The notes: generated from the sequence alone by a model not told the origin. DNA of 58,132 bases from Jatrophihabitans_A sp035248685 (GCA_035248685.1 DATFHF010000025.1:1-58132); one strand, 5' to 3'. Positions 23,722-33,939 are shown, counted from the first letter of the stretch. Program-made: numbers and translations.

Positions 23722-24501
23722 TCAGGCTCGAGCCAGCCGGTACCGGCAGAACAGCGCGCCGTCCTCGGTCAGCAACCCGACCAATTCCAGCTTCGGCCGC
23801 AGCCCCGGCGGCCAGCCGTCGCCGGTCACGATCCGGCTACCGGCCGGGCCGGCCAGCAGCGGGGTCACGCTCAGGCACAGCTCATCCACCGCCCCGGCCG
23901 CGACGGCGGCGCCGAACAGCCGGGGGCCGCCTTCGCAGAGGATTCGCCGGTAACCCAGCTGGCGCAGGCTGTCGATCGCCGCCAGCACGTCGACGCCACC
24001 GCCGGCCGACGGCGATTCCACCAACTGAAGCTTCGACTTGCCGCCGGTCAGATCGATGATGTCGTTGCGCCGGCCGACCGGTGCCGACGAGCCGGTCATG
24101 ATCAGGGTGGGCGCGGCCAGCGCCGCCGAGTACAGCGGTGCGGTCAGATCCAGCTCGAGGCTGCCGGACAGCACCGCGATGGCCGGAACCTCGGCCAGGC
24201 CGTAACCGGTGCGGATCGCTCGCCGCCGGGCCGACGGGTGCGCCGGCCGATAGCCCTCGGCGGTGGCGGTCGCGGCACCGACCAGAATGACGTCGGCCAG
24301 GTCGCGCAGCACCCCGAACACCACGTGGTCACCGGGCGTCTGGAGACCGCGGGACAACCCATTCGCGCTCGCCGCGCCGTCCACGCTGCTGACGAAGTTG
24401 ACCCGCACGCCACCGTCGTCCAGCCACCGCTCGGCGTAGTGGGCGTGCACGTCCACCTCGTCGGTAGCGGGCCGGTCAGGGGCGGGCAGCAGCAGGCGCA
24501 T
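23722..24501 (-). CDS. RibD C-terminal-like pyrimidine reductase family protein
   Basis: 259 residues with a dihydrofolate-reductase-like fold as in the reductase half of RibD; no deaminase domain. Motifs: VRVNFVSSVDGAASANGLSRGL (about 31-52), VVFGVLRDLADVILVGAATATAEGY with the NADPH-binding glycines, and ILCEGGPRLFGAAVAAGAVDELCLSVTPLLAG. The mycobacterial counterpart Rv2671 lies next to the TAP-like hydrolase gene as here, and has been linked to dihydrofolate reduction. Whether this protein acts in riboflavin or folate metabolism cannot be told from sequence. ATG at 24501. Confidence 0.87.
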   Translation of the reverse strand: MRLLLPAPDRPATDEVDVHAHYAERWLDDGGVRVNFVSSVDGAASANGLSRGLQTPGDHVVFGVLRDLADVILVGAATATAEGYRPAHPSARRRAIRTGYGLAEVPAIAVLSGSLELDLTAPLYSAALAAPTLIMTGSSAPVGRRNDIIDLTGGKSKLQLVESPSAGGGVDVLAAIDSLRQLGYRRILCEGGPRLFGAAVAAGAVDELCLSVTPLLAGPAGSRIVTGDGWPPGLRPKLELVGLLTEDGALFCRYRLARA

Positions 24502-24517
24502 AGGCCCATCTCAGCAC

Positions 24518-24552
24518 GCTGTACAACGAATAGGCGGCAGCTGTGCAACGAA
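24518..24552. promoter_or_regulatory. Tandem 13-mer, possible operator
   Basis: GCTGTACAACGAA (24518-24530) and GCTGTGCAACGAA (24540-24552) differ by one base and are spaced 22 bp, about two helical turns, in an AT-richer stretch. They lie 17 nt upstream of the ribD-like ATG and about 90 nt upstream of the sigma-R-like promoter of the greA-like gene. Two same-face sites suggest cooperative regulator binding. Confidence 0.4.
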
Positions 24553-24640
24553 AAATGAATATTTCCTCCGGCAGACGGTAAGTATCGTGCGAGGACCGCC
24601 GATGCTCTTCACCGTAGCTCTAGCGGTCGGATTGGTGCCC

Positions 24641-24666
24641 GGAACCTTTTTCGACCGTGCGGAGTT
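24641..24666 (+). promoter_or_regulatory. Candidate SigR/SigH-type (ECF) promoter upstream of greA-like gene
   Basis: GGAAC (24641-24645), exactly 18 nt, then GTT (24664-24666). This fits the thiol-stress sigma consensus GGAAY-N18-GTT of actinobacteria. The expected start near 24673 would leave a leader of about 100 nt containing a small 5-bp hairpin (CGCTC-AAGTA-GAGCG). Confidence 0.5.
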
Positions 24667-24772
24667 CCTACAGACTCAGAGCAATTCCAGCTAGAACCAG
24701 ATAGACCAGAAACCGCGCTCAAGTAGAGCGTGGCGAACCGTCCGCAGAGAGAGAACCGAAGAGGAACCCCTC

Positions 24773-25240
24773 GTGACCATGATCATGCCGTCCCTGTCCA
24801 GTTCGGCACGCGCCGCCTTGGTCGCCCGACTGGAAGATCTGCAAGCCCAGCGCGTCCAGACCGCCATCGAGAGCATCCCACCCGGTGGCTCGGGCGATGC
24901 CGCCGACCACGCCGGCAACGTCGAAGCGTTGATCCGGCTGGGCGAACTCGATGCCCGCATCGCCGCCCTACAGGTGCAACTGCAGGCGCCGGACGCCGAC
25001 AACACCAAGGCAGCGGTGGCCGAGATCGGCAGCGTGGTCAAGCTCCGGTTCTCCGATGACGACGAGACCCAGGACTACCTGATCGGGCTGGTGGAACAGG
25101 CCGGCGGCGGCATCGACGTGATCACCCCGACCAGCCCGCTCGGCGTGGTGCTGCTTGGCGCCCGTCCCGGCGATGAGCTCAGCTACAAGGTCGCCAGCGG
25201 CGCGACCATCACCGTCACCTTGGTGGACATCGCCGCCTGA
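24773..25240 (+). CDS. GreA/GreB-family transcript cleavage factor-like protein
   Basis: 155 residues. The N-terminal half is a helical hairpin (ARAALVARLEDLQAQRVQTAIE ... LGELDARIAALQVQLQ) with the tip region SGDAADHAGNVEA, where GreA carries the acidic residues that reach the RNA polymerase active site. The C-terminal half is an FKBP-like domain (VVKLRFSDDDETQDYLIGL, TSPLGVVLLGARPGDELSYKV). Start GTG with AGAGGA 7 nt upstream. Shorter and more divergent than typical GreA, so it is probably a second Gre-like factor rather than the housekeeping GreA. A SigR-like promoter upstream would tie it to stress. Confidence 0.83.
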   Translation: MTMIMPSLSSSARAALVARLEDLQAQRVQTAIESIPPGGSGDAADHAGNVEALIRLGELDARIAALQVQLQAPDADNTKAAVAEIGSVVKLRFSDDDETQDYLIGLVEQAGGGIDVITPTSPLGVVLLGARPGDELSYKVASGATITVTLVDIAA

Positions 25241-25277
25241 TCAGGTGGTTGCCGACCACCCGGTCGGCGGGTGCGGT

Positions 25278-25283
25278 TAGGGT
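25278..25283 (+). promoter_or_regulatory. Candidate -10 box, leaderless ppk2
   Basis: TAGGGT, 7 nt before ATG 25291; no Shine-Dalgarno sequence. Confidence 0.45.
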
Positions 25284-25290
25284 TCCGGCC

Positions 25291-26154
25291 ATGGCCTCCG
25301 ACCCGAAGCGCAAGCACCGGTCAGTGCGCGCTGCCCTCCGGGTAGCTGCCGGACCGGTGACCCTGCTGGGCTACGACCCGGCGGCTCGGCCGCTGGCGCC
25401 CGGTGGCAAGGCCCGTACCACCAAACAGTTGGCCGCGGACGGTGAGCGGCTGGCGGCCCAGCAGGACATGCTCTACGCCCGCGGCGCCAGCGGTGACCAG
25501 CGTCGGATATTGCTCGTGCTTCAGGGCACCGACACCTCAGGCAAGGACGGCGTGGTCCGGCATGTGGTCGGGCAGGTAGGCCCGGCCGGGGTGCTCGTTC
25601 ACGGGTTCAAGAAACCCACTCCGGCTGAGGCGGCGCACCACTTCCTGTGGCGAATCCGCCGCGCGCTGCCCGGTCCCGGCATCATCGGGGTGTTCAACCG
25701 CTCGCACTACGAGGACGTGCTGGTCACCCGGGTACACGGCCAGCTGGACGACGAGGCCTGGCAGCAGCGGATATCGGAGATCAACGCCTTCGAGCAGGAA
25801 CTGACCGACGCCGGCACCACGATCATCAAGTGCTTCCTGCACATCAGCTACGGCGAGCAACGGGACCGGTTGCTGGCGCGGTTGGACGATCCGACCAAGC
25901 TCTGGAAGTTCAACCCCGCCGATCTCGACGAGCGCGGCCGCTGGGCCGACTACCAGACCGGCTATGCCGCGGTGCTGTCCAGCACGTCCACCGAGGTGGC
26001 CCCGTGGTACGTGGTGCCCGCTGATCGCAAGTGGTACCGCAACTGGGCGATCGGCCGGTTGTTGATCGAGTCGCTGGCTGACCTCCAGCTGAGCTACCCG
26101 CCGGCCGATTTCGACATCGAGCAGTGCCGAGCCCGGCTCCGCCCGCCGTTCTGA
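25291..26154 (+). CDS. ppk2: Polyphosphate kinase 2 family protein
   Basis: 287 residues. It transfers phosphate between polyphosphate and nucleotides (GDP, ADP or NMP depending on class). Walker A-like GTDTSGKDGVVRHV (about 78-91), the FKKPTPAEAAHHFLWR segment, Walker B-like GVFNRSHYEDVLVTRVHG, the lid region HISYGEQRDRLLARLDDPTKLWKF, and the C-terminal WYVVPADRKWYRNWAIGRLL. A single-domain PPK2. ATG 25291 fits the promoter spacing; an upstream frame start at 25249 is not supported. Class cannot be assigned by eye. Confidence 0.92.
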   Translation: MASDPKRKHRSVRAALRVAAGPVTLLGYDPAARPLAPGGKARTTKQLAADGERLAAQQDMLYARGASGDQRRILLVLQGTDTSGKDGVVRHVVGQVGPAGVLVHGFKKPTPAEAAHHFLWRIRRALPGPGIIGVFNRSHYEDVLVTRVHGQLDDEAWQQRISEINAFEQELTDAGTTIIKCFLHISYGEQRDRLLARLDDPTKLWKFNPADLDERGRWADYQTGYAAVLSSTSTEVAPWYVVPADRKWYRNWAIGRLLIESLADLQLSYPPADFDIEQCRARLRPPF

Positions 26155-26166
26155 ATCGCCGGGAGG

Positions 26167-26712
26167 TTAGACGGGTTGCAGCGCTGTCGCCGGCCCGGTC
26201 GGGGCCTGCACGGTGATCGAGGTGCCCGCCCGGACGCTACCGCCGGCGCGCACCACGCCCATCACGCCCGCCTTGCGGATCAGCCTGCCGTCCGGAGCCC
26301 GGTCCAGCACCGCCTGCATCAGCCCGGTGAACAGCCCATCAAGCTGGACGCAGGGATTGCGCAGGCCGGTGATCTCGACGACCGCGCCGCCGTCGAAGTG
26401 CAGCCGGCTGCCGGTGGCTAGGCCGAGCAGGTCGATGTCGCGGGTGGTGATGTTCTCGCCCAGCAGGCCGGGGCCGACCGGAAAGCCGGCGTCGCGCAGC
26501 TCGTCCAGCAGCTCGTCGTGGATCAGGTGCACCTGGCGCAAATTGGGCTGGTTGGGATCGCGGCGGACCCGGGAGCGGTGCTGCACCAGCTCACCGAGGT
26601 GAGCGTCGCCGGCCACCCCCAGGCCGGCCAGCAGGCTGATCGAGGCCAGCGCCGGCTTGGACATGGTGTGCTCGGCCGCGGCGCACACGGCGACCACCCG
26701 CGGGTCAGTCAT
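26167..26712 (-). CDS. MOSC-domain protein
   Basis: 181 residues forming one MOSC (molybdenum cofactor sulfurase C-terminal) domain: GDAHLGELVQHRSRVRRDP, QVHLIHDELLDEL, GLLGENITTRDIDLLGL and the segment ITGLRNPCVQLDGLFTGLM with the conserved cysteine. Stand-alone MOSC proteins bind the cofactor or act in metal-sulfur chemistry or detoxification; substrate unknown. ATG 26712 is favoured by a TACCGT hexamer 7 nt upstream on the minus strand. Divergent from uvrB with 53 nt between. Confidence 0.87.
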   Translation of the reverse strand: MTDPRVVAVCAAAEHTMSKPALASISLLAGLGVAGDAHLGELVQHRSRVRRDPNQPNLRQVHLIHDELLDELRDAGFPVGPGLLGENITTRDIDLLGLATGSRLHFDGGAVVEITGLRNPCVQLDGLFTGLMQAVLDRAPDGRLIRKAGVMGVVRAGGSVRAGTSITVQAPTGPATALQPV

Positions 26713-26719
26713 GCTGATC

Positions 26720-26725
26720 ACGGTA
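26720..26725 (-). promoter_or_regulatory. Candidate -10 box, leaderless MOSC gene
   Basis: TACCGT on the minus strand, 7 nt before ATG 26712. Confidence 0.45.
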
Positions 26726-26752
26726 GCGGCCAGAGTTGTCGGTGGCTGCTCG

Positions 26753-26758
26753 TACTCT
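26753..26758 (+). promoter_or_regulatory. Candidate -10 box, leaderless uvrB
   Basis: TACTCT, 7 nt before ATG 26766. The two divergent -10 boxes at this locus are only 27 nt apart, so their RNA polymerase footprints overlap. Confidence 0.45.
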
Positions 26759-26765
26759 GATCGGT

Positions 26766-28928
<2,163 letters not shown>

Positions 28929-28953
28929 TGACCGACCCGGAGGGTAACGAGTT

Positions 28954-29676
28954 TTGCGTTCAGTGAACGGGCGTCGCCGACGCTCGCCCGGGCGTGGCCT
29001 GCTCATCTTGCTGATCGTTGTGGTGGTGCTGCTGGTGGCCGCCGACCGGATCGGCCTGGTGGTGGCCGAACGAGCGGTCGCCACGAAGGTCCAGTCATCG
29101 CAGCACCTTGCCAAGCAGCCGGCCGTGCATATCGAGGGCTTTCCCTTTTTGACTCAGGTGATTGCCAACCGATATCACGCGGTCAAGCTCGACAGCGACC
29201 ACCTCACCGTCGGCGCGCAGGACAAGCAGGTGGCCCTCGACAGGTTGGATGCGCGGCTGACCGGCGTTCGGGCGATCCACCAGTTCTCCGGTGTGACCGC
29301 TGAGCACGTGACCGCTACCGCACAGATCGGCTATTCAGAGCTATCCCAGCTGCTCGGTATCCCGGTCAGCTACCAGCAGGGTGGCCGGGTGCAGACGCAC
29401 AAGTCGGTGACCGTGCTCGGGCAGACGATCACCGGCACGGTCAGCGCGGTGGTGACGGTGCCGGGCGGCGACGAGCTCGGTTTCTCCGACGTCCGGGTCG
29501 GCGTGGCGAGCACCGGCGTCCAGCTGCCACAGGCCGCGGTCAACGAGCTCACCGCGCTGTTCTCCCCGCAGCTGTCGCTGGCCGGCCTGCCGTACGGGTT
29601 GCAGGTACGGGACTTGGCCGCGACCGGCAGCGGTGTCCGGGTCACCGCGGTGGCCAGCAACGTCAGGCTCGGCTGA
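28954..29676 (+). CDS. DUF2993 family protein (LmeA-like)
   Basis: 240 residues. A basic N terminus then a transmembrane or signal segment (about 15-35, GLLILLIVVVVLLVAADRIGLV), followed by an extracytoplasmic domain rich in beta strands (VHIEGFPFLTQVIANRYHAV, LDRLDARLTGVRAIHQFSGV, ending VRVTAVASNVRLG). Matches DUF2993, whose mycobacterial member LmeA is a periplasmic phospholipid-binding protein needed for lipomannan mannan elongation. The start appears to be TTG at 28954 after GGAGGG; GTG at 28963 is possible. Co-directional with uvrB, 25 nt after its stop. Confidence 0.8.
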   Translation: MRSVNGRRRRSPGRGLLILLIVVVVLLVAADRIGLVVAERAVATKVQSSQHLAKQPAVHIEGFPFLTQVIANRYHAVKLDSDHLTVGAQDKQVALDRLDARLTGVRAIHQFSGVTAEHVTATAQIGYSELSQLLGIPVSYQQGGRVQTHKSVTVLGQTITGTVSAVVTVPGGDELGFSDVRVGVASTGVQLPQAAVNELTALFSPQLSLAGLPYGLQVRDLAATGSGVRVTAVASNVRLG

Positions 29677-30561
29677 CCGTCGGACGACCGCCAAGGGTGC
29701 CGAGCGCCTGAGCGGCGGTCCCATTTCCTTGCCGTACCGCATCATCCAGGTCCGCTCCGGCGCGCAAGGCGGCTAACAACCCGGCCGCGAACGCGTCCCC
29801 GGCACCGGTGGAATCCAGCACCGGCACCGGCGTGGTGGCGACCCGGCGAACACCGCGGTCATCAGCGATCCGGGCACCGTCCGGGCCGTCCTTGATCACC
29901 ACGGTGAGCCCACGCTCGGTCAACTCGGCCGGATCCCCGGTGGCGGTCAACGCCATCAGCTCGTCGGCATTGGCGATCAGCAGGGTGCCGGTCGGCAGCC
30001 AATCCAGGAAAGCGGCCGCACCGACCGACCGGATCGGTGCAGCCGACGCGGCATCCACCGAGATTCCGGTTCCCATCGCGTGCGCCAGGCCCAGCACAGA
30101 TCGGGCGGCCGGCCGGGATCCGTCGTGCAGCAGGCTGTATCCGGACAGGTGCAGGTGATCATCGGTCCCGATCAAGCCGGCCAAGTCCAGCGGTTCCAAT
30201 GCACCGTTCGCACCGGTCGAGGGAACCATGGTGCGTTCACCGTCCGGGCCGATCAGCACCAGGCACACCCGGTCGGCAGCTGTCGATCCACCGCCACCTG
30301 AGTACGCGCGCCGGCCGCCTGCAATGCCGACACCGCCTCGCGGCCGAACGCGTCATCGCCGACCCGGCCGGCGAAGACCACGGACGCGCCCAGGAAGCCG
30401 AGCCAGCAGGCGGTGTTGGCCGCCGAGCCGCCGGGCTGGATGCAGACCGGGGCCGGGGTGTCCGAACCGATCGCCAGCGGGCCGGCCAGCCGGGCCAGCA
30501 CGTCCACCATCAGGTCGCCGACACAGACGATCGAACCGACCACCGAGGTCAAACCGGGCAC
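29663..30561 (-). pseudogene. psuK: PfkB-family pseudouridine kinase, frameshifted
   Basis: Two reading frames on the minus strand make one ribokinase-fold protein of about 298 residues. The N-terminal part (from GTG 30561: VGSIVCVGDLMVDVLAR, QPGGSAANTACWLGFLG, GRVGDDAFGREAVSAL) runs into a stop soon after the motif DRQLPTG. The C-terminal part continues in the next frame (VCLVLIGPDGERTM, LIANADELMAL) to the anion-hole and catalytic-base motif STGAGDAFAAGLLAAL. The switch falls at a run of three Gs (30268-30270 on the plus strand as CCC); one extra G would restore the frame. It follows psuG by a few bases. Either a genuine inactivating deletion or a sequencing error. Confidence 0.85.
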
Positions 30562-30565
30562 GTGC

Positions 30566-31471
30566 TTAGCCGGCCGAGCCGTAGGCCACCGCGATTTCGG
30601 CGGCGACCCGGGCGTTGTCCAGCACCAGCGCGACGTTGGCCCGCAGCGAGGCGCCCTCGGTCCGGCGGTGGAAGAAGTCCAGCAGGAACGGTGTGACCTG
30701 CTTGCCGGTGATGCCGTTGCGACCGAGTTCGGCAAGCCCCTGTGCCAGCGTGCGGTCGTGCACTGACCGAGCCAACTCGTCCGCCGCCGGGATCGGGTTG
30801 GCGACCACCAGGCCGTAGTTGTCCGAGCCCAACGCCGCCCGCGCCCGCATCACCGCCGCCACCTCGGCCGCCGAATCCACCCGCCAGTCCAGCCCGTGCC
30901 CCGAATCACGCAGGTAGAAGCCGGGGAAACGGTCGGTGCGGTAGCCGAGCACGGCAATGTTCAATGTTTCCAGGCGTTCCAGAGTTGCCCCGACGTCCAG
31001 GATGGACTTCACGCCGGTGCACACCACGGTGATCGACGTGCGCGACAACGTGGTCAGGTCGGCCGACTCGTCCCAGGATTCGCGTGCCTGCCGGTGTACC
31101 CCGCCCAGGCCGCCGGTGGCGAAGACCGCGATGCCGGCCAGGGCCGCAAGATGCGCGGTGGAGGCTACCGTGGTGGCGCCGTGGCCGCCCCGGGCCGCCA
31201 CCGTCGCCAGATCCCGCACGCTCACCTTGGCCACCTCGGACGAACCCGCGATGAGTTCCAGCGCCTGATCGTCCAGTCCGATCCGGGCCTGCCCGGCCAC
31301 CACCGCGATCGTGGCCGGCACCGCGCCCGCCTTGCGCACCACCTGTTCGATCTCACGGGCGATGGCGAGGTTGTCCGGCCGGGGCAGGCCGTGGCTGATG
31401 ATCGTGCTTTCCAGCGCCACCACCGGACGCCGCTGCGCGATCGCCGCGGCCACTTCGGGGTGTACCTGCAC
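30566..31471 (-). CDS. psuG: Pseudouridine-5'-phosphate glycosidase
   Basis: 301 residues. It splits pseudouridine 5'-phosphate into uracil and ribose 5-phosphate. Conserved blocks: RRPVVALESTIISHGLPRPDNLA with catalytic Glu, AVVAGQARIGL with the catalytic lysine region, GGHGATTVASTAHLAALAGI, VFATGGLGGVHRQA, and DNYGLVVANPIPAADEL. GTG 31471 is chosen because GGAGGA stands 6-7 nt upstream and the family starts with VHPEV. An ATG at 31498 has no ribosome-binding site and would leave 5 nt to the divergent gene. Upstream partner of the frameshifted psuK (4-nt gap). Confidence 0.94.
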   Translation of the reverse strand: MQVHPEVAAAIAQRRPVVALESTIISHGLPRPDNLAIAREIEQVVRKAGAVPATIAVVAGQARIGLDDQALELIAGSSEVAKVSVRDLATVAARGGHGATTVASTAHLAALAGIAVFATGGLGGVHRQARESWDESADLTTLSRTSITVVCTGVKSILDVGATLERLETLNIAVLGYRTDRFPGFYLRDSGHGLDWRVDSAAEVAAVMRARAALGSDNYGLVVANPIPAADELARSVHDRTLAQGLAELGRNGITGKQVTPFLLDFFHRRTEGASLRANVALVLDNARVAAEIAVAYGSAG

Positions 31472-31503
31472 GAGACGTCCTCCGGTCGGAGTAGGCATAG
31501 GGC

Positions 31504-31926
31504 ATGGCAGTCAGCGCGAGCCTGGATCACGTCACGGTCGTCACCGACGACTTCGAGGCCAGTCGGAAAGTATATGACCCGGTGCTGTCGGCGGTCGGCC
31601 TGTCGGCCTCGGTCGAGTACTCCGATCCCGAGGTCGAGGACGGCGACCCGGGCACCGTCGCCGCGACCGGCTATGGCCTGCCGGACCGGCCGCCGGTGCT
31701 GTGGCTGGTAGCCGGCCCGCGCCCGACCACCGGCGCGCACGTCGCGCTGGCAGTGGCCGGCCGGGACGGGGTGCTGGCTGCACATGCCGCCGGCGCGGCC
31801 GCCGGGGTCCGGGTGATCCAGTCGCCGCGGGATTGGGAACAGGCTCAGCTGAACTACTTCGGCGCCCAGTTCGCCGACCCGGCCGGCAACCTGATCGAGG
31901 TGACCTGCCGGCATTCAAGCGACTGA
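31504..31926 (+). CDS. VOC (glyoxalase/bleomycin resistance) family protein
   Basis: 140 residues. Two beta-alpha-beta-beta-beta modules: ASLDHVTVVTDDFEASRKVYDPVLSAVGL at the N terminus with the first metal-ligand histidine, AHVALAVAGRDGVLAAHAAG, and AQFADPAGNLIEVTC with the final glutamate. Likely a metal-dependent dioxygenase, isomerase or binding protein; substrate unknown. Divergent from psuG; both starts are only 32 nt apart, leaving very little room for promoters. Confidence 0.82.
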   Translation: MAVSASLDHVTVVTDDFEASRKVYDPVLSAVGLSASVEYSDPEVEDGDPGTVAATGYGLPDRPPVLWLVAGPRPTTGAHVALAVAGRDGVLAAHAAGAAAGVRVIQSPRDWEQAQLNYFGAQFADPAGNLIEVTCRHSSD

Positions 31927-32044
31927 AGCTAAAAATGCGTTAAGTAAGTCTTTGTTGCGAAATAGTAATCGATAAAACCCCTTATAGCGCCGCCGAACCT
32001 CCAGGATGAGTCCCAGGCAAACAATGCCTGCGGGAGGGGGCCCG
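31927..32044 (+). promoter_or_regulatory. AT-rich leader of the Wzy-like operon
   Basis: From 31930 to about 31985 the sequence is far more AT-rich than anything nearby (runs such as TAAAAATGCG, GAAATAGTAATCGATAAAA). It probably holds the promoter of the following operon. I cannot fix the -35/-10 pair. A purine block GGGAGGGGG (32032-32040) is the ribosome-binding site for GTG 32045. Confidence 0.45.
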
Positions 32045-33445
32045 GTGCACGTCGTCAATCCATCGGCGGCAGGCCGAGCCTTGGTCCTCGATCGGTGGGG
32101 CGCGCCCCTGCTGCTCGGCGCAGTCAGCATCGCCGTCCTCGCGCAGGGCGCGTTTTACCGGCCGGCACAGTGGTATGTCGCCGCGCTGCTGGTCTCGGCG
32201 TTGCTCGTCATCCCCGGTCGGATTCGGCTGAGCCGCGCGGACCGGCCCATCATCCTGGCGGCGGCGGCCCTTGCCGGTTGGGCCCTGATCGACGCGACCG
32301 CGCGGCAGCGACCCGGTGAGGCGATCGGCTACCTGGTGCTGCTCGCCGGCATGGCCGCCGTCCTGATCGGTTGCGCCAGGCTGGACGCGCAGGCGCGTGA
32401 CTTGCTGTTGACCGGCCTGCTGGGCTGCGGCGTCCTGGTCGCGTTGCTCGGCTGGCTCGGGGTTGCCTTCCACCTGGCGCGGCTGAGCTGGCAAGGCCAG
32501 CGGCTGTGGCGCGCCTCGTCCACGCTGACCTATCCGAACGCGACTGCCGTGATCCTCGCGATGCTGGTCCTGGTCGCGCTCGCCCTGCTCGCCGTGACTC
32601 CGCACTCGCTCGGGCTGTTGCTGGCTAGCACGGTGCTGCTCACCGGCGAGCTGGCCACCCTGAGCCGCGCGGGTTATCTGGGCGTTGCGGTCGGCGTGCT
32701 CGTCCTGGTCGCGGTGCGTGGTCCACGGGCGGTGGTGCGGGTCGGGGCGGCGCCGGTACTGGGCGCCGCGGTGGCGGCAGCCGGACTGTTGCCCGCCACC
32801 ACCTCGCCGAGCGCCCACCCGGCGGTGGCGGTAGCTGGCCTGCTAGCCGGGCTTGTGGTCGGCGCCTTGCCGGCCCTTCGGCCGATCCGCGGCGGCTCGA
32901 GGCTGCTAACCGGCTTGGGCCTGGCGCTGCTCGCCGGCGTCAGCCTCGCTGTCGGATTGACCAGGTTGCACACCGCGATCCGGGCTGTCAGCACCGCCCG
33001 GCTGACGGTAGAGGACTCCGAGCGTGCCGCCTCCTACCGCGCCGCGCTGCGGCTGTTCGACCAGCACCCGCTCTGGGGAGTCGGCCCGGACCTGCGGACC
33101 CTGACCTGGACGTCGAACCGTGGTACCAGCACGTACCGCTATGCCCATAACGAGTACCTCCAGGTGCTTGCTGAGCTGGGCATCGTCGGCGGTCTGCTGC
33201 TGGCCGTCCTGCTGGTGCTGACTTTCCGACGGCTGTATCAGGCCCAACTTTCCGGTACCGCGATCAGCGCCGGCGCCCTTGCGGCGGCCGCGGCGCTGAC
33301 CGTGCACGCCGGCTTCGATTTCGTTTGGCATATCCCGGCCATCCCGCTACTGGCGGCGGCATTGGTCGGTCTGGCCCTGCCGGAGAGTCCGGCAGGACGC
33401 GCCACCCAATCAGCGGGGGAGACCCCGCAGGAGGAGTATCGATGA
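32045..33445 (+). CDS. O-antigen ligase / Wzy-type polymerase family membrane protein
   Basis: 466 residues with about ten to twelve hydrophobic helices. The Wzy_C/WaaL region is recognisable: the large loop ERAASYRAALRLFDQHPLWGVGPD followed by the signature RYAHNEYLQVLAELGIVGGLLLAVLL (about 365-390). Such proteins transfer or polymerise lipid-linked glycans at the outer face of the membrane. GTG 32045 is chosen for its strong Shine-Dalgarno; an in-frame ATG at 32006 has none. No other glycan genes are adjacent. The stop overlaps the start of a small secreted protein (ATGA), so a link between the two is likely. Confidence 0.82.
   Translation: MHVVNPSAAGRALVLDRWGAPLLLGAVSIAVLAQGAFYRPAQWYVAALLVSALLVIPGRIRLSRADRPIILAAAALAGWALIDATARQRPGEAIGYLVLLAGMAAVLIGCARLDAQARDLLLTGLLGCGVLVALLGWLGVAFHLARLSWQGQRLWRASSTLTYPNATAVILAMLVLVALALLAVTPHSLGLLLASTVLLTGELATLSRAGYLGVAVGVLVLVAVRGPRAVVRVGAAPVLGAAVAAAGLLPATTSPSAHPAVAVAGLLAGLVVGALPALRPIRGGSRLLTGLGLALLAGVSLAVGLTRLHTAIRAVSTARLTVEDSERAASYRAALRLFDQHPLWGVGPDLRTLTWTSNRGTSTYRYAHNEYLQVLAELGIVGGLLLAVLLVLTFRRLYQAQLSGTAISAGALAAAAALTVHAGFDFVWHIPAIPLLAAALVGLALPESPAGRATQSAGETPQEEYR
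33413..33440 (+). promoter_or_regulatory. GNRA-capped hairpin at the start of secreted paralogue 1
   Basis: GCGGGG (33413-33418), loop GAGA, CCCCGC (33423-33428), followed at once by AGGAGGAG and the ATG at 33442. The hairpin sits inside the last codons of the Wzy-like gene. The same structure with a GCGA loop and two G-U pairs precedes paralogue 2 (33940-33955). Confidence 0.6.
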
Positions 33446-33882
33446 AAGCCAACAGGGCAAAGGCAATTGTGATCGGCACGGTTCTGGCCGGGGGCGCCGC
33501 GGTTGCGGTGCTGAGCTCAACCGCACCAGCGGTCGCCTTCTCCTCCGGTGGCCTGACCCTGGAGGTCACGCCGCTGTCGCCGGGCACCCTGGTGGCCAAG
33601 GGCGCCGCGGTGGACGTCCCGGTCGATGTCGAGTGCAACGCGAGCTTCGCCGACCTGACCCTCCAGCTGACCGAGCGGGTGGGTGGGCAGATTGCCACCG
33701 GCAGCACCGACGTCTCGGTGGCTTGCAATGGTGGTCACCAACGACTGTTGGTCCGGGTGCCGGCCACCTCCGGCAAGCCGTTCAGCAAGGGTTCTGCGGT
33801 GGCGACCGCATCGATCTTCGGCTGCAACCGCACCACCTGTGGTCAGGAGTCGAACAGCGTCACGATCCAGATCACCAGGTAG
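33442..33882 (+). CDS. Small secreted four-cysteine protein, paralogue 1
   Basis: 146 residues, function not recognised. Cleavable signal peptide (MKANRAKAIVIGTVLAGGAAVAVL... with APAVAF as likely cleavage site near residue 32). The mature part of about 114 residues has four cysteines in the contexts DVECNASF, SVACNGG and FGCNRTTCGQ, fitting two disulfides, and alternating hydrophobic strands typical of a beta-sandwich. The ATG overlaps the Wzy-like stop. Strongly similar in sequence and upstream leader to the next gene, showing tandem duplication. Confidence 0.8.
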   Translation: MKANRAKAIVIGTVLAGGAAVAVLSSTAPAVAFSSGGLTLEVTPLSPGTLVAKGAAVDVPVDVECNASFADLTLQLTERVGGQIATGSTDVSVACNGGHQRLLVRVPATSGKPFSKGSAVATASIFGCNRTTCGQESNSVTIQITR

Positions 33883-33939
33883 CTGATGGAACCTGGGACC
33901 GAGCATCGCGTCTATTGGTTGCCACAACCGACGCAATCA

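Noticed and set aside
30253..30275. Programmed frameshift in psuK
   Set aside because: Only a CCC/GGG run is present, with no classic slippery heptamer or following structure; a simple deletion or a sequencing error is more likely.
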